DNA from: Choanephora cucurbitarum
Lineage: Eukaryota > Mucoromycota > Mucoromycetes > Mucorales > Choanephoraceae
Direction: 5' to 3'
DNA: 64,000 nucleotides
Assembly (NCBI GenBank): GCA_025331435.1
Contig: JAIWNI010000017.1
Coordinates: 310,001 to 374,000, forward strand
Shown: positions 22,095 through 34,098 of the stretch, one piece after another
How the letters are laid out: each line of letters opens with the position of its first letter
Position numbering within the stretch: the first letter of the stretch is position 1
Translations under genes and position numbers: made by a program
Notes under the pieces: generated by a model
Databases searched by the model: none
Seen by the model: only the letters and a program-made list of their open reading frames with translations
What the model was told of the DNA's origin: nothing

Positions 22095-24533
22095 GTCTCT
22101 TGTTTCTTCTTTAAAGATAAAGTGGGGGGTTGTTTCTATAACATGAAGATAAGCATTTAGTTGCACGATTCTTTCCTTCTTTTTTTCTCTTTTTTTCTAC
22201 GTTGACATTTACTTTAGTTGAAAGAATTTAATAAAAAAAAGGCACAGAAAACACTCTAAAAGAGAGAGAGAATACGCTTCTAATCTTACAGCTATGAATC
22301 CCCCGCACAAAAAAAAATCTTTGTCAAATAATGGCTGTTGGCTACTGACTGGCTTTAAAAAGCACACGATTAACAAAAAAAAAATAGAGGACTGCAGAGG
22401 CAGATGAAGCCAACAAAATGACTAGCGAATTCTTCGCCTGATCGCGATTTGATTGGATAAGAAAACGATGACGTTCAATAAAGCGAAAGGTTACATGTCG
22501 GATATTGTCATTAAATCTCTTTGACTCTTTATTCAATTGAATTCACTCGTTTAGTAAATACAAGCAACACATATAACCATACGCCCATCTCGTATTGGCG
22601 ATCTTCTCATACCATTTTCGCTTGTGTAAAGAGGAAGAGCCAAATAGCTTGTAGCCATAAAGAAAATCCAAATTTCTTTCTTGTACCTATCATTGACAGA
22701 GTAAGTCTCTTTGTTCAATCTGAATGACGGATTGGCGTTTTTCTTGTGAGTTCATGGAAAGTTAAAAACAAGGGGCGGGGGGGGGGAGCACTTGACTACA
22801 GCAATAAACAATGCCTGATTAGGCAAAAAAACTTTCCTCCCCTTGCAGTTATCAGAAATCCTTAGAAGAGATAAACAAATGGCAAAATATAGTCAAAATG
22901 ATGAATCAAAGGCCTTCAAGAGCAGATGACGCTGAAACCAAATGACAAGCACTCAGCAGACATAATAGTCTTGATGCCATCATGCAAAGAAAATGCATCT
23001 TCGATTCTATTGAAAGCATTAAAAACTAGAGATAAGACAAAGATATCCCTTCTTACATTTGACTGACTCATTGCAAAAAAATAATCGAGACGATCCAATT
23101 TCTGTTTGTATTGCACTTCAATTCTTTTTTTTGAGTGTCTTAGTAAACTACTCGCTGTTTAGAATGACAGTTTGCTAAAAAAACACAGTCGTAGATTTGC
23201 TTCTGATCCACTGTATTTGTTTAATAGTTACCTATTATCACTAACTGATACTATGTACTTAACATTTAGTAGTGATTTCTTGCTTTCTTCGCTGAGCAAT
23301 CTTGAAGTCTCTTCAGGTTTTATTTTATTTGAGGAAACGTTCAAAACAATAAACAAAAAGGATACCTATCTCAAGCTTCGGTTCCAAAATTGCTCTCAAT
23401 GAACAATAGAACCAAATGCCGTCATTAGAAGTTGCCCAAAAGGCAAGTTATAATAGAAGGAAAAAAGGACGAGAGTAGCTTATCATCTTGCTGTTGAACT
23501 GGCTTGGCTTGATGGTAGAGTTGTACATTCTTTGGTTATGAAATATGCAGCCAAATTAAGCACGCGAATATAGGCGTGCAAATATCGCAGTTCAATGCAT
23601 ATTGCAAACAAAGCATATTTTCTATCAAGAGTATGATAACTTAACAGGAAGCAGAGAAAAAAGGAACTTTCTTTTGGTCCTCTTCCGTTAAGCATTTACA
23701 TTATCGCAAATGCTTTCTAATTTTCTTTTTAGTTGAAGGCTAAATTGTACATATGCAGAGTACCGCGCCTTTATTTCATGCATGCTGTATATGCAAATAT
23801 CGACAGTTTGATAATTAGAGGAAGATAAGCTAATCTTTGTTTTCTCAAGACTTCGACCTGGTCAGGATTGTAGCAATCAATAAAAGAAGAGTAAGAGAAA
23901 AAGTGGAATTCATTGAAAGAAGAAGAGAAGGACATCTTAAAGTAAATAGTCTAAAGAATTTATTAGAAGAAACATGGATATAAGAGGCAACTGGTTGGTT
24001 TTTGAAATAGAGCATATATTCCTTCGCTCTTTACTTTTATATCGATTTTTGCTAGAGCCGTACATCCGAAGTACAAAGTTCACTTATGCATATCGTTTCT
24101 GCAAGATACACAAGAGAGTGAATTGTTTATTTATTTGTTTATTTTGGATTTGCTTCTCAATTGTGTACATTATCACACAATTGTTTTCGACTTTAAGCAC
24201 CTGCGCTCTTTGTTTCGAATGATTTCAATCGCACAAAATGCTTGTTGTTTCTTCAGTTTGATTATTCAAGTGATGGGGCCTCAAAAGAGCTTGTTGTGTT
24301 CGTATGTATGTATATTTAAGGACGAACATGAATGGACAATAACATATGATCTTCAGATGCAGTATGCAAACTACGTTTCGAAACTTTAGCAAATAAGAAA
24401 ATTTATCCAAAACAGGACGATTATTTTGCTTGCAGATTTCGTATATAAAGAGCTATTATTTTTGCTTGTAAACATACAAACAGTAATCAAGTTCTATTTC
24501 TTTCAGTTTATCTATATTATATTCTTTCTCAAA
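22095..24533. other. Intergenic region, 2.4 kb, divergent promoters
   Basis: Between NDUFA8-like (-) and the cyclin (+). Contains a 10-G run inside a G-rich tract at 22772-22786, rare in this AT-rich DNA, and several Lys/Phe-rich random open frames. No gene or RNA recognised. Confidence 0.5.
24443..24450 (+). promoter_or_regulatory. TATA box of the cyclin gene
   Basis: TATATAAA 84-91 bp upstream of the ATG at 24534. Confidence 0.4.
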
Positions 24534-25172
24534 ATGATGATGATCAATGCAGCTCCACCTACTACACTGACATTTAAGTCAAGCCCTGAGCCTTTGTTGT
24601 CTTTTATGGTTCATAATGTTGATGATCTTATTCAATGCTCAAAAGAAAGGAAATACTATCAACACATGCTTCTACCTGAACTACCCAAGTTTATCAAGAT
24701 CGTTTATCAAAAATGTCGCTTATCACCTACAGTATTGGTCATTGGCTTGATCTATCTTGAACGTTTGAAGAAGAATCTTCCGGAACAAGCTCAAGGAGGT
24801 AAGTTAGATGTATGAATTGTTCGAGAAGAAGGATAGAGTGACTAAAGCTCTGCTATCAACAGAATATGATACACCTTACAAGCTATTCCTTGCTGCCATG
24901 ATTGTGGCTACCAAATATATTGAGGACTACAAATCGCATGCATCATCTATCTATAAGATAGTATCTCCACTTTATTCGTCCAAAGACCTTAATGAGATGG
25001 AGCGAAGTTTCTTGGGTGTATTAAAGGTATTTGTATATTGCATAAATATATTCGAGTCGTTTTGTATTGATAGATTCCATAGTTTGATCTATTTGTGGAT
25101 ATATCTGAAATGGATCGTTTTGTTGATCAACACCAAGAATCATTAGAACTTGAGCTCCTATCAATGTCGTAA
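24534..25172 (+). CDS. Pho80/PCL-type cyclin
   Basis: Regulatory subunit of a Pho85/Cdk5-type kinase. Three exons: 24534-24798, 24863-25026 and 25083-25172; phases agree; 172 residues, a compact single cyclin box. Family landmarks: PKFIKIVYQKCRLSPTVLVIGLIYLERL, here seen in parts as RLSPTVLVIGLIYLERL, then the signature PYKLFLAAMIVATKYIED and LNEMERSFLGVLKFDLFVD. The phrase AAMIVATKY plus EMERSFL is standard for PHO80-like cyclins that control phosphate response, polarity or cell cycle. The second intron uses the acceptor CCATAG at 25077-25082; the nearer TAG at 25071-25073 would put a stop in frame. The C-terminus after the box is very short, so this is a minimal family member. Confidence 0.88.
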
Positions 25173-26760
25173 AAAGCAAAACAAGACCACACATAACCCC
25201 TCTCCCTCCATTGTATACATTGACTCATCATCATAAAAGAAACTGTTAGATAACTATGTTTAATAAGAATTATACCTTTCAAGCATTTTAATAAACCACA
25301 TTAAGCATCATTTCAAATGTAGCCATAAAGTTGTACAAGGCGTCAAACATGTACTCGAAAGCATGGATTTTTCTACTTTTCTGTAAATATTTGTGAACTA
25401 TCAATACAGCCAAGGGAGACATACCTTTTTTTTGCAACTTGTAAAACAAGTCAATCAAAAAGCTCTTTTTTTTTGTTGTTTTCTGGATGTCCCTTTAAAA
25501 TGCTTGGAAAACCTTCCAGATATCGGCTTTCTTGCTCGCCCGAGCATGTTTTTGTTGTTAAGGAAGTAGAGTCAAAAATTGTATATGGTGTGACAAAGAC
25601 TTTTAAGAGTACATTTTCTATTTATGGCTCCCTTCTAGAGGAAGAAACAGGAAAACTTATTAGTAGAGAAACAAAGACTTTGTCCAATTATCCGCTTTTA
25701 TGTTGCAACAGTAAAAAGAAGAAAACAAACTCCTTGCGTTATTGTCATCAGATATTCTGATGCCACACATGATTCAGTTTCAAAGGGAAGCTGGTGTTCA
25801 GATTTCAGAAAACCACAGTTTAACCACACCTTGTATTTCAAATATAACTTAATAAGGCGAATTAACGTATCATTTGCAGACAAACAATGTCGTTGCGAAT
25901 AACCGGCAATTCCCTTTCATCCAGTGATGTGTAACAGTACATAAGCTTTACTGTAGTTTCAGTATGTCGTACAACAATAGAGTTTGACGTTTTGATAGTG
26001 CCGGTGCTTTTCTTTTCCCCCCTTAATTGCATGATTAATGAAAAGGTTTGAATGAGACAAACATACCAAGAAGAGTCAAAGAGATGACAATTTAGATGGA
26101 TTCTGCTTGATAGTATGTCACATAAATTTTCTAAATGAAACTTATTGCTCAGCATTATTTGGTAACAGATCTAATAGTGTTTCATTCTATAGGGCTAGAT
26201 GTCTCTTTTTTGAATTTAGAGACAAGACTATATTACGATTGTTTTTCTTATTAAACTTTGCTGAAAGAGAGATTGTATTACTGCATAAGCTTATTTACTT
26301 AAAGTTGTATATTTGTATCTTCTTTTCTTTTTTATCTGATACCATGGTGTTTTGTTCCTTTTTAGATAGAACATTTACCCTGCTTGTTTGTATTACAAAT
26401 GCATTCATTTCATACAATATATAGATGATTGGCTTTCAACCATTAAGCCTTAGCATCTGTGTTTATTCATTAACTATTATAGTTAAATATTTTATTTATG
26501 TGCACGCATACGTGCAAATAATCAACTTCTTTGAACATGAGAAATCGCAGGCAAAAACAAATAAGCCTTTCTGTGACAACAATCTGAGCAAGAGTGAGAA
26601 GGAACAAGAGAAGGTAAACACATATAGAAGCAAAGGATTTTGTTTGTATATCAGGTTGTTTACTTTATTATCATTATTGTTATATTATTAATACTAAAGC
26701 TGAAGAAAAGTGGGTATAATTTGCAGATAAAGAATTATAAAAAGAAAGACAAAAAGATGC
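25173..26760. other. Intergenic region, 1.6 kb, between convergent genes
   Basis: 3' sides of the cyclin (+) and the oligopeptide transporter (-). Open frames at 25473-25760, 26107-26424 and 26425-26691 have no family resemblance and no splice context. A partial palindrome TGCACGCATACGTGCA lies at about 26501-26516. Confidence 0.45.
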
Positions 26761-29079
26761 TTAGGCGTATACATCTGTGCCGTTCCAGTTAGCAGTAGCT
26801 AAGGGGCATTGATCAACAGATCCGGGGCTGTTGCCCCACCAAGTAGGAAAGTTGATATTTGAGTATTGGAAAGCAAAGAAAATTACAATAGCACAAATAG
26901 CAACGCCTGAATCGAGTGCAGCAGAAAGAACATAGTTGTACTTCTTCCACCAGGCAGCAGCTCTTCTCTTGATGACAAAGTTAAAAATGAAGCCGATCAA
27001 GGCCCATGTGGTTGTAATGTTTGTGGGAGCAGGTGGAAAAGGTGCAATACCAAGCATAAAGACAGGAATATTAATATTGGCAACCCAAGAATTAGGGTAT
27101 CTTTTAGCTAAAAAGTAAACAGGAATGGGAGCCAAAAAGCCAGCAAGTAAAAAGTAAGGAAGGCCATGATACAATGAGTCAGGAGCGAAGAACTTATTAG
27201 GACCAATAAGACCCCAGATGACAGATGAGGCGCCAAAAAGACCAGCATTAGGACATGTCCATGGATAAGCACTGCTGGTACAAATGTTGGGAATGGAAGT
27301 CATCAAATAGTTAGTGGTACCGAGAGAAACAAAAGAGGCAATGATAGTTCCGACAACCTGGAAAATAAACATATGACGAGGAGGAATTTTCATATAATGA
27401 CCAAGCTTCAAGTCTTGAGCGAACAAAAGAGCTTGACGTACAGTAATGTAACCATATGTCTTAAACATCATGTTACCGATAGGGTTACCAGGACGGATTG
27501 CACCAAAGACCCACTCAGAAATCATAGAGATAGTAGGTGATTGAGATGTAATTGCGGTAATGATACCAATGGGTAAGAGCCAGGCAAGAGCAAGAATGAC
27601 AGCAATAATAAGTGTCCACCAAGGCATGTTAGAAGGCCAGAGAATGATAGTGACAAAACTGAGAGCAAGGGCAATCACAAACAAGATAGCATACCAAAGA
27701 TCAGGAACCTCCTTGTAATGATCCATCAATCGAGCATGAATATCATCATCGCTTTGACGAGCACTTTTTACTCGATTCCATATTTCTTTGCCATTATATA
27801 ATAAGGTATGAGTAATAATAGCACCGAGAGCAGCTAGACCTTGGCCATAACAGACAGCAAAGAAGCCAGTAATACGAATAGGAGAATAGTTCGCATACGC
27901 TTCTTCGTCCAAATATTGATCAGAAGTCAAGACACGCGTGCGGTTAAAAGGGTTTCCCCAAATATCGTATTGATGTGTGTTGTAGAAAGGGAACTTCTTA
28001 CTTTCCCATGTGTCAGTGTAATAGATGATAGGCACCAAAATATAAATAAAAAAGACAAAACCTGCCAACATATTAGCTTGCACAACCCATGGAATAGCCA
28101 AGGGGCTAGGATACCAGGCAGCTAATGAACTCCAGTCCAGAGTGAAGCTGGCAACACCAAGACCACTGATACCACTACCAATTTGAGAGACGAGAATGGA
28201 ATCCTTTTTGATCCAACAGATCCATGAGATGGATGTAAGAATAGGCATAATGTAGCCAGGGAAAAAATACCAACAGAAAGATGCACCAAAAGCGATCAAG
28301 AAAAACTTGTTACGAGACAAGCCTAACCCAGGAGTGACAGCTTCGGCATCTTCGACTTCTTTAGGTACCTTTTTGTGCAAAGTATGGAAGAGTGTAGCAT
28401 TGACCAAGTTGATTGGCCAAACCATAGCAGCTGGTCTAACCAAAAATCTTCTCAAAATACCTGCAAACCCGAAACCAAGTAAACTGGTAGTCAAAACTAG
28501 CAAAATGCCACCACCAAAACCCCAATCCTGACCATAATAAAGCTTCTGTACAACAATGATATCAATAGCATCAAATGAAGTGGCTGCAGCATTTGCCATT
28601 ACTGTAATCAACACATGTTCTTTTACACTGAATGGACCAGGATTCAAACTGAAGCTGAAACGACCAAGAGGAATGGTAAAATCAGGAAGGATTTTCTCGG
28701 TCAGTATTCCTGCAGGGAAAGCCAACAATTGTACGACGATGACTTTGATCGTCAAAGGATTAGCACGGAACCAAAAGAACTACGGAAATAGCATTAGAGT
28801 TTGTAAAAATCGCACTGTTATGCACACAGATATACATACCTGATTAGTGAAAGAGATAGCAGCAGAGAATACAATACCCCAAAACCAAGATCGAAACGTT
28901 GCTGTTGGCAAAGTAGTATCGTCAGTAGGAGGGATACTTGATCTGACTTCTTCAATAGGTGAATCTTCTTGGTAGACATCTTCGTTTATTGTGACTTTGC
29001 CCAAGGACGATTTGCTGCTATCTGGATATACAACTTCGTTTGTGCCGTAAGTTGGCTGTTGCTTTTTATCCAGTTCCAT
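26761..29079 (-). CDS. OPT-family oligopeptide transporter
   Basis: Plasma-membrane proton-coupled transporter of tetra/pentapeptides or related metal-chelate substrates. Two exons, 29079-28840 and 28779-26761, joined in phase 0 at GTATGT..GTAG; 752 residues, typical of the family. Key motifs: FSLNPGPFSVKEHVLI, which is the OPT signature NPGPF(N/S)xKEH, and later MKIPPRHMFIFQ, the conserved KIPPR motif. About 14-16 hydrophobic helices are visible. The N-terminal 60 residues are hydrophilic and acidic. The second signature sits in the right place, and the C-terminal NGTDVYA is close to the ends of fungal OPTs. Closest to the fungal OPT1/OPT2 peptide-transport clade rather than yellow-stripe transporters. 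Substrate cannot be fixed from sequence. Confidence 0.97.
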
Positions 29080-32000
29080 GGTTTGGATGACAGATCAATT
29101 GAACAAAAACAAAGTTTAATAAGGAAAAAAATTAGAAAGGGTTCAACTATATACCTGAAGAAATGTTACACGAAAAAATTTAGCCAATCATATGTCGCTT
29201 ATGCTAACAAAAGGTCAAAGCACGCCATCACTTGCGAATGAGCGTAGGTCTGGATTGTAATGCTTACAAACTCATTTCCTCGGATAGCAGAGAGTTTGGA
29301 CATAAAGCCCGAAGCACTTTGCTATAATCCTACAACTGAGTTTCTTACATGTGCTACACAAGCCAGGACCTTGAACTTACATGGATCCGCGTTTCTGTCA
29401 ATAAATTGGATTGTTCCCTAAAACTTGCCACTCATAAAAGGCTAAGTACCTGAAACAAGTAGCTCGGATACTATATCCAAACTCTCAAGAGTCTCTTTTG
29501 CGATGTCTTGTAGGCTAAATAAGGCTAATCAGATTGTTGTAGGCATGACCTTCACACGATTTACACCATTTTTGAGTACTACCAATAATCAGCACAACTT
29601 CTTTCCCAAAACGCTACAGTGTCTCAAATTAATAATACAAAGTAACGTATTTTGAAATCCAGTTGTATCTGTTTCTTGTAGCATATAAAGCATACGGTGT
29701 CTTTTAACTTACTTTTTAGTAGAAAATTTGGTAAAACATAAGTCATCTTCATGTGGCCCAAAAGCAGAAATTACAGAACAAGATTACTAATATGCGATAC
29801 AGTAGTATGAATCATAAAATCTAGAAACTTCGGAGCTAGAGGTACTATTATAGAAAAAAAATTCTTGCTGAAAAGAGTAGAAAGAACTTGTGACGATTGA
29901 GTGATACAGTCATGATAGCGATAATGCATGACGCGATTTTCTGTCGATTTTCGTCTTTCTTGTCAGTCGAATACTTTAAAGTATTGAGGTATTAACAACG
30001 GCAGTTATCGGAGGTATGTTATAGCGATTAAGTATGATATGAGTTTTTTCTGCTTGTGTTGTTATGAATGTCTTAACGAATTCGACTTCAATGCTTTAGA
30101 AAAAGAGGCACAGTCTTTCCATATCAACTTGCCGTGTCTTAAGAAATCAGTTTCTATATTGTTGGAGAGGCTTCTGCCCTTCCTGCTTCAAGATGAATCC
30201 TCTGGTTTTTGCTGTCTTTGGTTTGCTAAAGTTGATTGATATTATCTATGCCTAGCTTGGGTAAGTTTATCTCTCATCGAAGCATGTCAGTGTAGAAGCT
30301 GATGTTATCTAAAGAATCTTTTGCAGATTTGATTGGTTTAGGTAATGGCAAGAATTCGATAAGAGCATAAGAAGCTTTTAAGTATGATTACATAGCCACT
30401 CATGAGGGCACCACCTCACTGTTAATTAGTGCCTTTAAGCTTTATGCATCAAAGACACAGATTTGTGTCAGCTCTTTGACTTCTGTTTTTGAGTAAAAGA
30501 ATAGAACTCGATGCCCCTTACAAAGAGTTTTGCTTTCAATTAAAAACATATTCTTTACACTTAAAATTTTTCGCAACAACAATTAAAACTTATTCTATAG
30601 CTTCACCTCCAAATGACCCTTTCTTTGTATGTCGTTCAGACAATAAGAAATAGTCTACCAATACAACACAAACAGCTACTGACAGCCAAATACTAAATTT
30701 TGATCGAATGCTATCCCTAAATTTAACTTTGTTTTGGTAGAAAATAAACAAATAAAGAGCAATGAAAGAGAAGCAGAAATTGATCATGGTTCAGCAATTT
30801 TAAGAATGAGATTGATCACACCTTTATTTGAGTTGATTCATATGTAATTACCAATATATTTTCGCTCCTTTGTTTCTTTGACTAATAATCTTCTTGTTCA
30901 AGTCAATTCATCTGAAGCCAAGACAAAATCACTATGAAGATGAACACTAGTCTACAAGTGTATGACCAAAGAGTGTATATTGATCCAGCATGTTACTCAA
31001 TATGTTATAACTTTCCCACGATGGTTACCTCTCATGTTCAATTTCAGCTAAGGGTCTGGTCATGGTCCCTTCTTTGATTGGCGCTTGATAAATTTTTTAG
31101 CAGCTTCCAAAGGCCTGTATTATGTAAGCGCAAACTTTCTGGTAGTTTCTGTGCAAGCTTTCGTAGACACATAAATATTGCTTTCTAAGGAATAACGCAG
31201 AGTTGTTTTCTAGTTTCTTGTGGCTTGTTCTATCCTATCAATCAATGCTCGTTTGTTTTGTTCTTGTTCTAGTCTAGAGGTCTGAATCCAAATTGCCCTT
31301 TATGTAGTAGGTAAAGAGTTATAGTAAGAAACAAATAAACATGGCTTAGCCAAAATAGCATTGTCTCTATAAACAGAGAAGACTATCCAAATGTTTGAAT
31401 TTAGCACTGTTGTTGACTGTAGATTGATTTTTTTGTTTTGTTTTTCTATAACAGGAGCTTGAATTGAGCTAATCATCTAGGTTTGTTCCTGACTCTGAAG
31501 CACTAGTTTATATTGCTAAGAACCAGCAATGTTTTTTTTGGGAAAAGAATGGCTTTTCAGGAAGTTTACCATTGATTTGATATGTATTTTGAGTAAAGTG
31601 TTGATCACAAGCAATTATGGCTTACAACATAAACAACATAAACTGTCACTTATAGTAAAATCATAAAAGCATAAGATAGTGTTATTTAGTCAGGCGGAGC
31701 TAGCATTCACACTTCAGCAAACCGTAAAAGTTCTACACTTGCTCTAGACTTCTCCGTACGCATGATAAAAAAAAGGACATGAAAATAGGCATAATTTTAG
31801 AACTTTCTTTCATTTCAGCTTTTTTCTACAGAAAAGATGGTAAACCTCCTTTCTTTCGTGTTTTCCACGTTCAATATTCTTTTATTAAAACAAAAAAACA
31901 AGGCACAAAAAGTTAGCCTGTTGATATGAAGTACGACCAACTTGGTCTAACATATTGCACAGGTTATGGTATGTATCTCGTGAGCTACACAGAAAAAGCT

Positions 32001-32847
32001 TACAGCTTACAAGGTATGCATGTCTCAATGAGCTTTTAAAGTGCCTCGGGTACGCCAGTTTGGAAAAAAAAAAGAGGGGCCGCTTCATTAATTTATAGGT
32101 TGCTGATAACCATATATATCGTGATGTGCGAATTATAGCAGAGAAGAGACGTTTGTTTTAAGAAGAAAATTAATCAAAACTAGTACATGTATAACAAAAT
32201 AAAATAAGGCCTCTATAACATAAGTAGATGCCCAAATAAGCATAAGCCCCTAGAAGGCAACAACAAGTTGTCTATCATTCTTATATTAAATAGGAGTAGA
32301 GTAAAAAGCTTGAATTAAAACTAGCAAATCAAGGCTTCTCTTGCATTGAATATATTTTTGTCCTTGTTACATATTGGGGAACAAATAGAAATGCACTTGG
32401 CTCAATTCGCTCAAGTAAAAAGCAATATGGCTTCTCCTTTTTTTTGTATTTGCAGATACAAATAAGCCTCACGCTATTTCTCTCTACTTGACAATATCAA
32501 ATACAAGCACTATACATATCTTTTTGGAAACCAAAAATGATATGAGGAGAACAACAAGAACCGAGGCTGGTTTAAACAAACTATATAACTAAGCTTTTTT
32601 GTCAGGAAAGCATATTGTGGGGCTAAAAAAGGAACATTGAGGCAAAGTTGTTTTGTTGTTATCTGCACAACATAACCAAGAAAAAAAAAACACGGGGTAT
32701 GTAACTTGCTTGATAGCCCTTTTTTTTTGCATATCCCTGACTTCTACAAGTTGTTGGACTCATACATCTTTAATCAATTGCGTGGAACTAGTTTTCTTTT
32801 CTCTCTTTTTTCTTTAAGCAAATCTTGTAGAAAGAGTTAATACTATA
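29080..32847. other. Gene-poor region, 3.8 kb
   Basis: Between divergent genes (OPT transporter on minus, Asn-rich protein on plus). No gene could be supported on either strand. The open frames present (30039-30239, 30590-30787, 31885-32088) are short. The right end has a T/C-rich leader (32790-32815) before the next ATG. It could hold regulatory DNA or an unrecognised non-coding RNA. Confidence 0.5.
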
Positions 32848-33660
32848 ATGAGCAGTACTAGTACCACTTATTATGCTTCTGCTACCACTACCACTGCTAA
32901 CAGTAGTAGCAGTAGCAACAATAATGGCCAGTCTGTAGGCCAGAGCTCAAACGATCAACAATATAATCAAAATCAGAACGTCAATACAAATAACCAAAAC
33001 GTTAACAATCAGTACAGTAGCAACCAAAACCAAAATAACAATCAAAACACAAGCCCTTACAATAACGGCAGCAACAATAACAGCAATACTAATAATGGCA
33101 GCAATACCAACACCAATAACCAGTCCTACAACAATGGAAATACCAGTAACAACTATCCTAGCGGGAATACTCTACCTAATGGTGGCAACTCCAATCTCGG
33201 AAACAATGCTGGCTATGGCAACAATGCTAATACAAATACTATTCCCAACAATGCAGTCAACAACAATAATAACAACAATAATAACAACAACGGTAATGGC
33301 TATAACAGCGGTAATAGCGTACCTTATAATACTAATGGTAACAATAATATCAACACGAGCCCTGGTACTAATGTCAACAGCTACAATACACCTAGCGGCA
33401 GTAATGGATACAGCAATGGAAACATTGGATATAATGCAAATTCAAATGGTTCATCTTTTCCAAATAGTTCTAATGATCCTAACGGGACTAAAACCATCAT
33501 TATAATAGTCTGCGTCGTTGTTGGCGTCGTTTTGATGGCCGGGTCAGGGCTACTTGTCTTTCTCAAGAGAAGGAGAGAAAAGAAAAAGGAAAATATGGCG
33601 AACGCCTTCTTCGAGTTTTCTGTTGACAAGTCAAGCGACTTCAAAACACCAGCAAAATAG
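32848..33660 (+). CDS. Asn/Ser/Thr-rich single-pass membrane protein
   Basis: Single exon, 270 residues. Residues 1-210 are nearly pure Asn, Ser, Thr, Gly, Tyr and Gln, with many NxS/T sites, so likely heavily glycosylated if outside the cell. Residues about 213-236 form one membrane helix (KTIIIIVCVVVGVVLMAGSG), followed by a basic stop-transfer cluster KRRREKKKE and a short cytoplasmic tail. This resembles fungal cell-wall sensor or mid2-like topology, but there is no classical signal peptide, so it would need reverse-signal-anchor insertion. The Asn run uses both AAT and AAC, so the repeat is held at the protein level, not just a DNA microsatellite. It converges with the CotH surface-protein gene 439 bp away. 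No family name is assigned. Confidence 0.82.
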   Translation: MSSTSTTYYASATTTTANSSSSSNNNGQSVGQSSNDQQYNQNQNVNTNNQNVNNQYSSNQNQNNNQNTSPYNNGSNNNSNTNNGSNTNTNNQSYNNGNTSNNYPSGNTLPNGGNSNLGNNAGYGNNANTNTIPNNAVNNNNNNNNNNNGNGYNSGNSVPYNTNGNNNINTSPGTNVNSYNTPSGSNGYSNGNIGYNANSNGSSFPNSSNDPNGTKTIIIIVCVVVGVVLMAGSGLLVFLKRRREKKKENMANAFFEFSVDKSSDFKTPAK

Positions 33661-34098
33661 AACTATCAAGTCTCGACAGTAACTGCTTTTGAAAGCTTTT
33701 GAGCGAGTCTATCTTTGATTCCTGTATTCTTATAAGCCATATACTTCTTTCAAAAAAAAATGATCATAACATTCAAATTCAATTAAATTTGCTCTTGTTT
33801 TGTCTGATTAAGAGGAGTTGATACATATGGGGCTCTTAATACTATACCTAGCTATGCAGTTGTTTCTTTCTTTCGCTCTAACTCTTTCTCAACGTCTGCT
33901 AAAGGCTATAATATTTGGATTTTATCATTAATTAAGTATCTCATGCTCTCTTACAGCAACCGCTTGACGCATAGAGACAGTCTTTAGTAAAAAAAATTCA
34001 AGTGTCAGACAAAAAAGAATGCTTATTATGAGCATTTTTGAATTATGATGGTGTTTATACATTTTTAATTATAAGAGAAAAAGTCTTCTACTCTCGAA
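33661..34098. other. Shared 3' interval between Asn-rich and CotH genes
   Basis: 438 bp between convergent stops, AT-rich, with a palindrome-like TTATGAGCATTTTTG patch near 34026. Nothing else seen. Confidence 0.4.

Noticed and set aside
30590..30787. 65-aa minus-strand hydrophobic open frame with two possible membrane helices
   Set aside because: Attractive size for a small membrane protein, but composition is that of random AT-rich DNA and no family was recognised.
33095..33505. Second frame (136 codons) inside the Asn-rich gene
   Set aside because: Product of the repetitive AAY/AGY codons read out of frame; the main frame has the membrane helix and stop-transfer.
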